A stretch of 64,000 bases of DNA from Actinoplanes lobatus (GTDB lineage: Bacteria > Actinomycetota > Actinomycetes > Mycobacteriales > Micromonosporaceae): the NCBI RefSeq assembly GCF_014205215.1, contig NZ_JACHNC010000001.1:8738501-8802500 (forward strand), written 5' to 3'. Position 1 is the first letter of the stretch; each line of letters starts with the position of its first letter. A model generated the notes under the pieces. That model saw only the letters and a program-made list of their open reading frames with translations. It did no database searches and was not told the DNA's origin. The translations under genes and the position numbers were made by a program. Below are positions 11,257-19,991 of this stretch, piece after piece.

Positions 11257-11412
11257 ATGGGTGACATTCGATGGGTGGTCTGGCGGCAGGACGACAACGG
11301 GAACCGGTTCGTGGTGGCGCGGTTCACCGACCGGGCGGAGGCTGAGGAGCTGGCCGCCGAGATGGAGTCGCGCGGGCACAAGCAGCTCTATTGGGTAGCC
11401 GCAGCGGACTAA
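11257..11412 (+). CDS. SPOR-domain mini-protein
   Basis: A 51-residue protein with sequence start MGDIRWVVWRQDDNGNRFVV and end RGHKQLYWVAAAD. It matches a widespread actinobacterial mini-protein annotated as SPOR domain: a W-V-x-R-x-DDNGNR strand, then an AEAEELAAEMESRG helix, then a QLYWV strand. SPOR domains bind denuded glycan in peptidoglycan, but this protein has no signal peptide, so a cytosolic role is possible. It starts at ATG 11257 and stops 9 bp before the flavin-oxidase gene. Confidence 0.8.
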   Translation: MGDIRWVVWRQDDNGNRFVVARFTDRAEAEELAAEMESRGHKQLYWVAAAD

Positions 11413-11421
11413 GCTATTTGT

Positions 11422-12840
11422 ATGCGATTGTCCCGCCGTGCCCTACTCAGTGCCGGTCTGATCGGTATCGCCCCATCTACGTCCGGCCCGCCCATGGACG
11501 CCGACTGGAAGGCACTGGCCGCCGGACTGGACGGCGGACTGGACCGTCCGGGCACGGCCGCCTACGACAGCGGCCGGCAGCTCTACTCCCCCAGGTTCGA
11601 CGGCATCCGCCCGGCCGCGGTGGTCCGCTGCGCCACCGCGGCCGACGTCTGCGAGGCGATCCGGTTCGCCGCCCGGATGAGGCTGCCGGTGGTGGCCCGC
11701 GGTGGCGGGCACTCCTACATCGGGGCGTCCACGATCAGTGACGGCCTGGTCCTGGACGTCCGGCCGATCGACCGGGTGAGGTACGACGCCGCGTCCCGGA
11801 TCGCCACGATCGGCGGCGGCGCCACCGTGATCAAGGCCTACACGGCTCTCGGGTGGCACGGTGTCTCGATCCCGGCGGGCACCTGCGGCAGTGTCGGGAT
11901 CAGCGGCCTGACCAGCGGCGGCGGGATCGGGCCGGCCGCCTCCGCGTACGGACTGGCCTGCGACAACGTGACCGCCGCGGACGTCGTGACGGCCGACGGC
12001 AGGCTCCGGACGGTGGACGCGGCCCGCGAACCGGACCTGTTCTGGGCGCTGCGCGGCGGCGGGGGCGGCCGGTTCGGGGTGGTGACGGGCTGGCGGATGC
12101 GGACCCATCCGGCGACGACGATCGGCACGTTCACGCTGACGTACCGGTGGGCGGACGCGGCCCGGGCGGCCACCGGCTGGCAGGCCCGCATCGCCGGGGC
12201 GCCGGACAACGTCTGGTCGTCGTGCCAGTTCACGGCGGAGGCGGGCGGTGCTCTGTCCGTACGAGTGAACGGTTTTGTCCTGGACGGTGACGCCCACGGC
12301 GAGGTGGCCGCGCTGACCAGGGCGATCGGCAGGGAGCCCGCGTCGGTGGCGGTGGGGCGCGAGCCGCACGTCAGGCTGATGAAGGACCGCGCGGGCGGCC
12401 CGGCCCGCAACACCCACCTGATCGGCAGCGAGATCTTCCGGGCCGCGCTGCCGGCGGAGGGGATCGCCGCGCTGGTGGCGGCGGTGCGGCGGCGGGCCGC
12501 GTCGAAACGGCCGGGGCTGGCGAAGCTGAAGCGGATGACCGGCGCGCCGGCCCGGATCGCGCCGGGGACGACCGCGTTCCCGTGGCACGGCGCGCTGACG
12601 ATGCTCCAGTGGCTGGTCGTGCCGGGGAAGGTGGACACCGCGTCGGTGGCCGACGGCTACACGTGGATCGGCGCCGGGCACCGGGCGCTGGCCCGCTGGT
12701 CGGCCGGGCGGTACGTCAACTATCTGGAGCCGGGGCCGATCGATCCGGCCGACTATCACGGCCCGAATCTCGGCCGGCTCCGCCGCATCCACGCCTCGGT
12801 GGATCCGGGCCGCCTCTTCCGAACCGCCTACCGTCTGTGA
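11422..12840 (+). CDS. Secreted FAD-linked oxidoreductase with BBE domain
   Basis: A 472-residue berberine-bridge-enzyme-like oxidase. The N-terminus SRRALLSAGLIG is a probable Tat signal, so it would be exported folded with FAD. The PP-loop FAD domain holds His97 in ARGGGHSYIG and Cys155 in PAGTCGSVGISG, the two residues that give bicovalent 6-S-cysteinyl, 8-alpha-histidyl FAD in this family. The C-terminal BBE motif is present (YVNYLEPG, then YHGPNLGRLRRIHASVDPG). Members oxidise carbohydrates or specialised-metabolite intermediates with O2. The substrate is unknown. The downstream vanadium haloperoxidase-like enzyme could use the peroxide produced. Confidence 0.88.
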   Translation: MRLSRRALLSAGLIGIAPSTSGPPMDADWKALAAGLDGGLDRPGTAAYDSGRQLYSPRFDGIRPAAVVRCATAADVCEAIRFAARMRLPVVARGGGHSYIGASTISDGLVLDVRPIDRVRYDAASRIATIGGGATVIKAYTALGWHGVSIPAGTCGSVGISGLTSGGGIGPAASAYGLACDNVTAADVVTADGRLRTVDAAREPDLFWALRGGGGGRFGVVTGWRMRTHPATTIGTFTLTYRWADAARAATGWQARIAGAPDNVWSSCQFTAEAGGALSVRVNGFVLDGDAHGEVAALTRAIGREPASVAVGREPHVRLMKDRAGGPARNTHLIGSEIFRAALPAEGIAALVAAVRRRAASKRPGLAKLKRMTGAPARIAPGTTAFPWHGALTMLQWLVVPGKVDTASVADGYTWIGAGHRALARWSAGRYVNYLEPGPIDPADYHGPNLGRLRRIHASVDPGRLFRTAYRL

Positions 12841-13080
12841 CCGCGGCCAGGACTCCGATCGTGCCGGTCCCGCCGAGCCTGGATCGGCTGGCCCGGCTCC
12901 GTTCCGCGAAATCTGCCCAATGGGGCGTACGGGTCCGCGTCATCGGCGCGGACCTGCCGGACGTCGTCTCCATCCCCGAAGCCCGTCCCCGCGGCCGGGC
13001 ACCGGTCTCTCGCGGCGCAGTTATAGTGCGCGAGGCACATTCGTAACGATCAATATGGCTGTTCTCGGGGAGGAGAACCC

Positions 13081-14340
13081 ATGCGACGTCGAGTGGGTGG
13101 AGCCGTGGCCGCGCTGGTCATCGGCCTGACAGGAGCCGGCGTGACGCCGGCCGCGAGAGCCGGTGAACCGGCGGCCAATCCCGTGATCATCTGGGACCGG
13201 AACGCACAGACCGCCATCTGGGATGTCGGCGGGCAACTGCCGTGGGAGCAGGGGCGCTCGTTCGCCATGGTGAGCGGCGCGGTCTACGACGCGGTGAACG
13301 CGATCACCGGCAAGCGGTACCAGCCGCTGCTGACGGCGCCACCGGCCACCGGACGGGAGTCGATCGACGCGGCCGTGGCCACCGCGGCCTACCGGGTGCT
13401 GGCGTCGGTGCTGCCGGCCCAGGCCGACCGGCTCCGCGACCAGTACGACCAGGCGCTCGCCGCGATACCGGACGGACAGGCGGAGACCACGGGCATCGCC
13501 CTCGGGGACCGGACGGCCGCCACCATGATCGCGTCCCGGGCGAACGACGGATCATCCGGGGACGCCGAGTGGGTGATCGGCACCGAACCGGGCGAGTGGC
13601 GGCCGACCCCACCGGCGTACGCCGCGGACGGGGCCTCGGTCGCCGACACTCGACCGTTCCTGATCACCGACCCGGCGCGGTACCGCAGCGACGGCCCGTA
13701 CCCGGTGGTCAGCGCCGCCTACGCAGGGGACTTCAACGAGATCAAGTCGGTCGGGGCGGTGGACAGCACGACCCGTACCGCCGACCAGACCGAGGCGGCC
13801 ATCTGGTGGCACGACCGCAACGTCACCGAGTGGCAGATCAAGCGGCAGCTCGCCGAGACGCAGCGACTGAGCGTGCTCCAGACGGCCCGGCTGTTCGCGA
13901 TGGCCGACATCACCGTGGCCGACACCCAGATCTCCTGCTTCGACGACAAGCGGGCGTGGAGTTTCTGGCGGCCGGTCACCGCGATCCGGGCCGCCGACAC
14001 CGACGGCAACCCGCGGACCACCGGTGACCCCGCGTGGACGCCTCTGCTGATCACTCCGCCGTTCCCGGACCACCCATCCGGCCACGCCTGCGCGACGGCG
14101 GCCCGGATGGCGACCTACCGCACCTACTTCGGCAAGGACCGGATCGCCTACAGCGCCTACAGCGAGGCCTCCGGCACGACCCGCTACTTCCGCAGCTTCT
14201 CCCAGGGGGTCGAGGAGGTGAACAACGCCCGGGTCTGGGGCGGCATCCACTTCCGCAACGCCGACCTCCAGGGCCAGAAACTGGGCGAGGCTGTCAGTGC
14301 CTACATCACCGGCCACTACTTCCGGAAACTACGCTCCTGA
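13081..14340 (+). CDS. Secreted vanadium-dependent haloperoxidase-like (PAP2 superfamily) protein
   Basis: A 419-residue protein with an N-terminal signal peptide (basic start, hydrophobic core, TPAARA cleavage). The vanadate/phosphate site is intact: Lys290 and Arg297-Pro298 (KRAWSFWRP), PSGH at 332-335, and Arg384, His390 and Asp395 in NARVWGGIHFRNAD. These ligands are shared by vanadium haloperoxidases and acid phosphatases. The length and Trp-rich N-terminal helices fit the haloperoxidase branch. A strong GGGGAGGAG ribosome site precedes ATG 13081. It lies close to a secreted H2O2-forming oxidase and a cupin. Halogenating activity is family inference. Confidence 0.85.
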   Translation: MRRRVGGAVAALVIGLTGAGVTPAARAGEPAANPVIIWDRNAQTAIWDVGGQLPWEQGRSFAMVSGAVYDAVNAITGKRYQPLLTAPPATGRESIDAAVATAAYRVLASVLPAQADRLRDQYDQALAAIPDGQAETTGIALGDRTAATMIASRANDGSSGDAEWVIGTEPGEWRPTPPAYAADGASVADTRPFLITDPARYRSDGPYPVVSAAYAGDFNEIKSVGAVDSTTRTADQTEAAIWWHDRNVTEWQIKRQLAETQRLSVLQTARLFAMADITVADTQISCFDDKRAWSFWRPVTAIRAADTDGNPRTTGDPAWTPLLITPPFPDHPSGHACATAARMATYRTYFGKDRIAYSAYSEASGTTRYFRSFSQGVEEVNNARVWGGIHFRNADLQGQKLGEAVSAYITGHYFRKLRS

Positions 14341-14343
14341 CCC

Positions 14344-14757
14344 ATGGACAGATCGGAATTCGTCGAAGAGCTGGGCCTGACGCCGCATCCGGAGGGTGGG
14401 TGGTACCGGGAGACCTGGCGGTCCCCGGTGACATTCCGGCCCGAGGGGTACGACGGCCCGCGTCACGCCGCCACCGCCATCTACTTCCTGCTGCACCCCG
14501 GCGAGGAATCGGCCTGGCACGTGGTGCGCTCCGACGAGTTGTGGTTGCACCATTCCGGCGGCCCGCTGCTGCTGCGTTTCGGCGGCAGCGGGGACCGCCC
14601 GTCCGAAACCGGTACGGAGATCCTCGACGGCACCCGGCCGCAGGTGCTGATCCCGGCCGGGGTGTGGCAGGCGGCGGAACCCGCCGGCGACGAGCCCGTC
14701 CTGGTCAGCTGCGTGGTGGCGCCCGGTTTCGACTTCGCCGACTTCCGCATGCTCTGA
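14344..14757 (+). CDS. Cupin-fold protein (DUF985)
   Basis: A 137-residue cupin of the DUF985 family. The N-terminal ELGLTPHPEGGWYRET is the family signature, followed by TAIYFLLHPGEESAWHVV with metal-ligand candidates Glu and His, and the second cupin strand VLIPAGVWQAAEP. No activity is established for the family. Some members resemble sugar epimerases. It starts three bases after the haloperoxidase-like gene's stop, so the two are likely co-expressed. Its last codons and stop form the first copy of the 24-bp tandem array that follows. Confidence 0.85.
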   Translation: MDRSEFVEELGLTPHPEGGWYRETWRSPVTFRPEGYDGPRHAATAIYFLLHPGEESAWHVVRSDELWLHHSGGPLLLRFGGSGDRPSETGTEILDGTRPQVLIPAGVWQAAEPAGDEPVLVSCVVAPGFDFADFRML

Positions 14758-14887
14758 TCAGCGCGCGCTTCCGCATGCTCTGATCAGCGCGCTTCCGCAT
14801 GCTCTGATCAGCGCGCTTCCGCATGCTCTGATCAGCGCGCTTCCGCATGCTCTGATCAGCGCGCTTCCGGGTGCTCTGATCAGCGCG
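14742..14887. repeat. 24-bp tandem array at a convergent gene junction
   Basis: Six head-to-tail copies of a 24-bp unit beginning CTTCCGCATGCTCTGATCAG start at 14742, 14768, 14792, 14816, 14840 and 14864. The first carries 2 extra bases and the last has a GGG/GCA change. Every unit contains TGATCA, giving a stop codon on both strands. The first unit supplies the stop of the cupin gene and the last the stop (14880-14882) of the convergent glycolipid-binding gene. Confidence 0.95.
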
Positions 14888-15476
14888 CGAGACGCAGATT
14901 TCCCGGCTGATAGGAGACCAGGCCGGTGCTGTCGATCTCGTACGTCGCGGCCGGCCCCTCCCCGGTGATCCGCAACCGGTTCGGGCTGACCATGTGGTAG
15001 GTCGCCGTGCCCGCGACCAGCTCCAGCGACGGCACCAGGACCCGTATCGACGGCACGCTCACCGGCCCCGGCTCGGCGGTCAGCCCGAGCCGCCGGATCG
15101 CCCAGGACACGAAGATCGGCGAGTCGGTGAGCCGCGGCACCGCCTCCGGGTCGATCTCCGGTGGGGCCGGATCGGACTCGTCGCCCCGGATCACCCATTC
15201 GCCGCCGGTGTGGTGCATCTGGAGGCCGCGGCTCCACCCGTCGCCCCGGCAGGAGACGCTCAGCTCACGGACCCTGGTCTCCTCGTCCAGCTCGGCATGC
15301 CAGCCCACCGAGAACGGCATGGCGCCGGTGACGACCGCGGTGCCCTGCGCGCAGAGCTCCCGGGCGAAGACCAGCTCGGTGCCGATGACGCTGGTGCGCT
15401 GCCAGGCCAGCGGTCCGGCAGGTAACGTCGCCGCCGTCACCGGGCTGGTGGTCCGCCCCGTCAGGGTTTCGGGCAT
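14880..15476 (-). CDS. Putative glycolipid-binding protein
   Basis: A 198-residue protein resembling the glycolipid-binding family (PF06475), a conserved actinobacterial beta-rich cytoplasmic fold. Support comes from the start region WQRTSVIGTELVFARE, the strand-turn GDGWSRGLQMHHTGGEWVIRG, and the C-terminal YHMVSPNRLRITGEGP with YEIDSTGLVSYQPG. ATG 15476 follows AAAGGAGG. The biological ligand is not established. It is divergent from the large CHAT-domain gene and convergent with the cupin gene across the 24-bp array. Confidence 0.75.
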   Translation of the reverse strand: MPETLTGRTTSPVTAATLPAGPLAWQRTSVIGTELVFARELCAQGTAVVTGAMPFSVGWHAELDEETRVRELSVSCRGDGWSRGLQMHHTGGEWVIRGDESDPAPPEIDPEAVPRLTDSPIFVSWAIRRLGLTAEPGPVSVPSIRVLVPSLELVAGTATYHMVSPNRLRITGEGPAATYEIDSTGLVSYQPGNLRLAR

Positions 15477-15552
15477 GACGCCTCCTTTGCCGGGCTCATT
15501 CCCATCCTGACACCGCCGAAACCCGGCGGGGTGCGGTCCGCCAGTAACAGGT

Positions 15553-18500
15553 GTGATGGGTCTCGCGCTGGACGACACCGTTTTCGAGGTGCTGCTGGGC
15601 ACCGAGCGGATCGGCCCGCGCCGTCCGCTGTCCGCCGACGACGAGGCGCTGCTCGTCGCCTTCGGCGACCGCTACCTACGCGCCGTCCAGTCGAACGCCA
15701 CCGACGACGTCTTCCTCACCCTGGGCCGCGACCTGTGGTCATGGCTGGACGGCGACGCCCGCCAGCTGGCCACCCTGGTCGCCTCGGCGCCGTCCCCGTT
15801 CGTCTTCGAGATCCGCGGCCCGAAGAACCCGTCCGACCGCGCGTGGCCGCTGCTGCGCGCCCCCTTCGAGTTGCTGGCCCCACCGGACGGCGGTTTCCTG
15901 GCCGAGAACGCCCTGTCCCGATTCTGCGTGGTCCGCCGCCTCGGCGACGCGGTCACCCCACCGGCCCCGGACGGCTTCCGCCTGGGCCTGGCCTTCATGG
16001 CCTCCTCCCCCAGCCGCCAGCACGAACTGGACTTCGAGGCCGAGGAGGCTGCCATCCTGGAGGCGGTCGACGCCACCCGGGTCGACCTGATCGTCGAGGA
16101 CACCGGCAACCCCGCCCAGCTCGGCCGCCGCCTCGCCGACCTGGGCGGGCTCCCCGCCGTCCACCTCTCCTGCCACGGCATCAACCGCTGGCGTCCCGAC
16201 CCGGACACCCCACCGGCCCCGGCCCTGATGATGGAGGACGAGGTCGGCGACGACCTGCCCACCACCGCCGCCCACCTCGTCAACGCGATGACGAAGCCGC
16301 CCCGGTTCCTGTTCATCTCGGCGTGCCTGACCGCGACCCCCGCCAACGAGGAGAGCCACCTGCCACCCGGCGCCGGCCGCCGGACCACCACCATGTCCCC
16401 CGCCGAGCAGCAGGCGATGGTCGCCCACTCGATGGCCACCTCACTGATCTCCGCGGGCATCCCCGCCGTCCTGGGCTGGGACGGCTCGGTCGGCGACCGC
16501 GCCGCCACCGCCTTCGCCCGTGAGCTCTACAGCCAGCTGAGCACCCAGGCCGACGTCGCGGTAGCCGTCGGAAACGCCCGCCGCGCCCTGCTCAACTCGG
16601 CCGAACCACCCATCCGCGCCGACTGGCACCTGGCCCGCCTGTGGCTGGGCCCGGACGGCGGCGGCCCCCTGGTCTCCGGGAACCGGGCCCGCTCCCGGGT
16701 GACCGCGGTCCACGCCACGAAAATCTTCCTGGACCGCAAGAGCAGGGTCCCGGTGGCCGCCCCCAACATGTTCGTGGGCCGCCGCCCCGAACTCCAGCGG
16801 GCACTCCGGGCCCTGCGCTCCGACGGTCGCGCCGGCGTCCTCCTTCATGGTCAGGGCCGCCTCGGCAAGTCCAGCCTGGCCGCGCGGATCGCCGACCGCC
16901 GCCCCGATCTGACACCGGCTGTGGTCTTCGGCGACTACAGTCCCACCGCGATCCTCGACGCCATAGCCGAAGCGGTGAAGACGAACCCCGGGGCCCGCGA
17001 CCTGATCGAGCACCGCCGCAATGAGGTCCGCGAGCGCCCCGAAGCCCTTGAGCCGCTGCTCACCGACCTCCTGGCCGGCCCGTGCGCCCAGTTGGACATC
17101 AACCAGCTCCCGCTCCTGCTGATCATCGACGACCTGGAACAGATCCTGGAGATCGAGCCGCAGGGCCTGCCGAAGGTCGTCGCCGCCTCCGCCCCGGTGC
17201 TGGCGGCGGTCCTGCGGGCCTTCGACCCGGCGATCACCGACAGCCGGTTGCTGCTGACCAGCCGTTTCCAGTTCACCCTCGACAACCTCCAGGACCGCCT
17301 GGAACAGATCCCGCTCCGCCCGCTGTCCACCATCGCCCAGCAGAAGCTCTTGAACCGCCAGCAGGAGAAGGTCACCCCCGAACGCCGGGCCGAACGCGCC
17401 GCCCTCGCGGCCCGAGCGGTTGCCGTGAGCCGAGGCAACCCCGGCCTACAGGACCTGATCGGCCAGCGCCTGGTCTTCAACGACCACGTCGACCTGCCCC
17501 GTGCCGAGGCCGCCGTAACCGAGATGGAGTCCTACCTCCACCAGGGCGAACTCCCCGCAGAGGCAGAAGTCCGCGCTTTCCTTGAGGGCCTGGCCCTGGA
17601 CACCCTGCTGACCGAGGCGGGCCCGGAGCATGAGGCCCTCCTCCGAGACCTGACCCTCTTCGACATCCCCATCCCGGTCTCGGTGGCCGCCCTGCTAGCC
17701 GACCGCACCAGCGGCTCGACAGCCAGACTCCTCGCCCTCGGCCTCGTGGACACCTTCCCCGACGCCTACCGCCCCGAAACGACAGCTCTGATCGCGAATG
17801 CCCTGGCCGCCGGTCGGCTGACCCCACTCGCCGCTGACGAAATCCGATCCCTGGCTGCCACGGTCACCCGGCCCCTGTTCGTCGCCTGGGGCGCGAGAGG
17901 ACGACACCACGACCGCCCGCAGCACCTGGATCTGCAATTGGTTCGGCTCGCCCTGATCGCGGGCGATACCGAGGTCGTGGCCTGTTGTGCGGCGGATGCG
18001 GTCCGAGTGCTGAACAGCGGATTGGCCGCCGTCGCGTGCGAATTCGGCGATGCCGCGATCGCGCTCCTCGACCACCACGGAACTGCCGTACCCATCGACC
18101 TGCTACGAGCAGTCGCCAATGCGGCTCGCGTCTGCGGTCATGGTAAATCCGTGGAGCGGCTCCTCGGTCGGGCAGCGCAGATCATCCAATCCGACGATGC
18201 CGGCGGGATCCCCCTGCTGGATCGCGCCCGCGTGGCTGCGGACCAGGCTTCCTTTCTTCTCCGGGGCGGCCAGTTGGAGCGGGCGGAACAACTACTCCAC
18301 CAGGCTCACCAGTGGTTTGTCACCGCTGGGTCCGAGGCGGAGGCGGCAACCTGTCAAGGAATGCTTGCCGTGATCCACTACCAGCACGGCGAATACGACG
18401 AAGCACTCCGCATCATGCGAGAGATCGAGCTTCCCGTCTACGAACGACTCGGCGACAGCCGCCGTATCACCGGAACCTTGGGCAGGATCGCCGACATCTA

Positions 18501-19242
18501 CCAAGCACGTGGTGATTTCCACGAGGCGCTCCGCACCCGGCAGGAAATTCAACTCCCCGTCTACGAACGACTCGGCGACACCTGGAACGTCGCCGTCGCA
18601 TGGGGAAAGATCGCGGAGATTCATTACAACCGTGGCGAGTACGACGAGGCGCTCCGCATCCGGCGGGAAATTCAACTCCCCGTCTTCGAGCGGCTCGGCG
18701 ATGCCCGCGAAACGGCCGTGGCCTGGGGTTACATCGCAGACATCATCCACGAACGTGGCGACTACGACGAAGCGCTCCGCATCCGGCAGGAGATCGAACT
18801 CCCCGCCTATGAACGAATCGGCGACCTCCGTTCCATCGCCGTGGCATGGGGGAACATCGCCGAAATCCACTTGCAGCGAGGCAACTACGAGGAGGCGGCC
18901 CGGCTGCAGGCCGATCGGCTGGCGACCAACGAACGGTTGGGAGACCTTGACGGAATCGCGTCCGCAAAGTGGTCGCTTGCCATGATCTACCTGCAACAGG
19001 AGGATTTCGAGACCGCGATCCCACTGGTGGCCGCGGCTTACCGTGGGGCCCTCAAGCTCCAACGGGCGGACGGACTTGCGATTGCTGGATCAACCTGGGG
19101 GGAGCTTCTCTTGGCCGTGGGCGAGTTGGAGGAAGCAAAATCGGTCCTCCGAGTGAGCCTTTCGGCAGCCGAGAAGATCGGGGCGGCCGGACTCATCGAA
19201 AGGATTCAAAGCACGCTCGAACAGGCAGAAGGGCCTGAGTAG
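15553..19242 (+). CDS. CHAT protease - STAND-type NTPase - TPR repeat protein
   Basis: A 1229-residue multidomain protein. Residues about 140-370 are a CHAT caspase-like protease with His208 (VHLSCHG) and Cys258 (FISACLTAT). Residues about 400-640 form a P-loop NTPase preceded by a NMFVGRRPELQRAL linker. It has Walker A GQGRLGKSS (433-441), Walker B LLLIIDDLEQ (521-530) and an LLLTSR sensor (567-572), as in NACHT/NB-ARC-like STAND proteins. From about 880 the protein is TPR. Five successive units of about 40 residues share the pattern Y-D-E-A-L-R-I-R-x-E-I-x-L-P-x-Y-E-R-x-G-D. STAND switches with an effector domain and sensor repeats act in signalling, programmed death and phage defence. The trigger and protease target are unknown. 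GTG 15553 or ATG 15556 could initiate. It is convergent, 3 bp apart, with a two-gene Cys-motif operon. Confidence 0.9.
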   Translation: MMGLALDDTVFEVLLGTERIGPRRPLSADDEALLVAFGDRYLRAVQSNATDDVFLTLGRDLWSWLDGDARQLATLVASAPSPFVFEIRGPKNPSDRAWPLLRAPFELLAPPDGGFLAENALSRFCVVRRLGDAVTPPAPDGFRLGLAFMASSPSRQHELDFEAEEAAILEAVDATRVDLIVEDTGNPAQLGRRLADLGGLPAVHLSCHGINRWRPDPDTPPAPALMMEDEVGDDLPTTAAHLVNAMTKPPRFLFISACLTATPANEESHLPPGAGRRTTTMSPAEQQAMVAHSMATSLISAGIPAVLGWDGSVGDRAATAFARELYSQLSTQADVAVAVGNARRALLNSAEPPIRADWHLARLWLGPDGGGPLVSGNRARSRVTAVHATKIFLDRKSRVPVAAPNMFVGRRPELQRALRALRSDGRAGVLLHGQGRLGKSSLAARIADRRPDLTPAVVFGDYSPTAILDAIAEAVKTNPGARDLIEHRRNEVRERPEALEPLLTDLLAGPCAQLDINQLPLLLIIDDLEQILEIEPQGLPKVVAASAPVLAAVLRAFDPAITDSRLLLTSRFQFTLDNLQDRLEQIPLRPLSTIAQQKLLNRQQEKVTPERRAERAALAARAVAVSRGNPGLQDLIGQRLVFNDHVDLPRAEAAVTEMESYLHQGELPAEAEVRAFLEGLALDTLLTEAGPEHEALLRDLTLFDIPIPVSVAALLADRTSGSTARLLALGLVDTFPDAYRPETTALIANALAAGRLTPLAADEIRSLAATVTRPLFVAWGARGRHHDRPQHLDLQLVRLALIAGDTEVVACCAADAVRVLNSGLAAVACEFGDAAIALLDHHGTAVPIDLLRAVANAARVCGHGKSVERLLGRAAQIIQSDDAGGIPLLDRARVAADQASFLLRGGQLERAEQLLHQAHQWFVTAGSEAEAATCQGMLAVIHYQHGEYDEALRIMREIELPVYERLGDSRRITGTLGRIADIYQARGDFHEALRTRQEIQLPVYERLGDTWNVAVAWGKIAEIHYNRGEYDEALRIRREIQLPVFERLGDARETAVAWGYIADIIHERGDYDEALRIRQEIELPAYERIGDLRSIAVAWGNIAEIHLQRGNYEEAARLQADRLATNERLGDLDGIASAKWSLAMIYLQQEDFETAIPLVAAAYRGALKLQRADGLAIAGSTWGELLLAVGELEEAKSVLRVSLSAAEKIGAAGLIERIQSTLEQAEGPE

Positions 19243-19245
19243 GAG

Positions 19246-19659
19246 TCAGCGGGTGGGTTCGTTGTCGCCGTGGAACTCCGGGGGCGGGTTCAGCTCGCCG
19301 GCGTGATAGACGCGCGGAATACGATCACGACCGGGCCGGACACCCGCCCGGCCCACAGCCGGACCCTCCTCACCGGTCATCCGGCGAAGTTGAGCGTCCA
19401 CTTCGGCTCGAAGAACGGCCATCGCGACGGCCAGCCCATGCCGGATCTGCTCGCACGTAGGACACGACGCGACCTCACAATGCTGATGCGCCGCAGCGAT
19501 GTTCACAATCGACGCGTGCAACGCGCGGATCTCCCCCGGCTGGACCGGCCCGCCCGTCACCTCCAGCGCCTCCCGATAGGCCGCGATGGCCGAGTCCGGC
19601 ACCTGGTAGTAGTCGGCGGCGCGGCGCGTGTACCAGAGGAAGTCGTCCTGCAGGCTCAT
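19246..19659 (-). CDS. Small Cys-motif protein B (unknown family)
   Basis: A 137-residue cytosolic protein, first half helical, with a C-x4-C-x2-C cluster (Cys61, 66, 69, in HQHCEVASCPTCEQ) preceded by His58 and His60. This is a plausible zinc or Fe-S site. The last 35 residues are polar, Pro-rich and probably disordered. It is paralogous to the gene just upstream: both share an A-x-x-Y-R/G-E helix and the same Cys spacing. Its ATG at 19659 overlaps the upstream stop by 4 bp. It ends 3 bp from the convergent CHAT-NTPase-TPR gene. No known function. Confidence 0.65.
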   Translation of the reverse strand: MSLQDDFLWYTRRAADYYQVPDSAIAAYREALEVTGGPVQPGEIRALHASIVNIAAAHQHCEVASCPTCEQIRHGLAVAMAVLRAEVDAQLRRMTGEEGPAVGRAGVRPGRDRIPRVYHAGELNPPPEFHGDNEPTR

Positions 19660-19991
19660 CGGGACCAGAACCAGCGACGGCTCCCCCGCCGGCGCTTCCA
19701 GGTCATCTCGTCGGCGATCATGGAGCGCACGCTGGCGACCACGGCGGTCATGGCTTCCTGGAGGCCTTCACACGTACGGCAGCCCCCACCGTCGCATTCG
19801 GTGCGATGGTTGTACGCGATGTCGGTGATGACACGGCCCAGCGCGGCGGACGCGTACGTCCCCCGGTCGTTCGGATGCTGCCGGGCCAGGATCTCCCGGA
19901 ATCCGGCGATGCTCTCCTCTCCGGCACCGTAAAGGCGGGCGGCACCCTCCACCTGGAGCAACGCGTCCTGAACCGTTCCCTCCACGTGCAT
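19656..19991 (-). CDS. Small Cys-motif protein A (paralogue of B)
   Basis: A 111-residue protein starting MHVEGTVQDALLQVEGAARL. It carries C-x4-C-x2-C (Cys66, 71, 74 in NHRTECDGGGCRTCEGL) with His62 next to it, and a basic C-terminus (KRRRGSRRW). It aligns with the downstream protein across the helix ending in FREIL and across the Cys cluster, so the pair arose by duplication. The start at 19991 (ATG) is preferred because the paralogue also begins just before this helix. Coupled to the next gene by ATGA. Function unknown. Confidence 0.65.
   Translation of the reverse strand: MHVEGTVQDALLQVEGAARLYGAGEESIAGFREILARQHPNDRGTYASAALGRVITDIAYNHRTECDGGGCRTCEGLQEAMTAVVASVRSMIADEMTWKRRRGSRRWFWSR

Noticed and set aside
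12841..13080. Small gene between flavin oxidase and haloperoxidase-like gene
   Set aside because: No frame with a ribosome site and family pattern. The region likely holds only the promoter and ribosome site of the gene at 13081.
14758..15237. Short repeated peptide encoded by the 24-bp array on the minus strand
   Set aside because: Its repeats are simply the array translated in frame. The upstream part overlaps the glycolipid-binding gene in another frame.
15531..16523. Second large frame overlapping the start of the CHAT gene
   Set aside because: Arg/Pro-rich shadow of the CHAT reading frame, lacking any motif.
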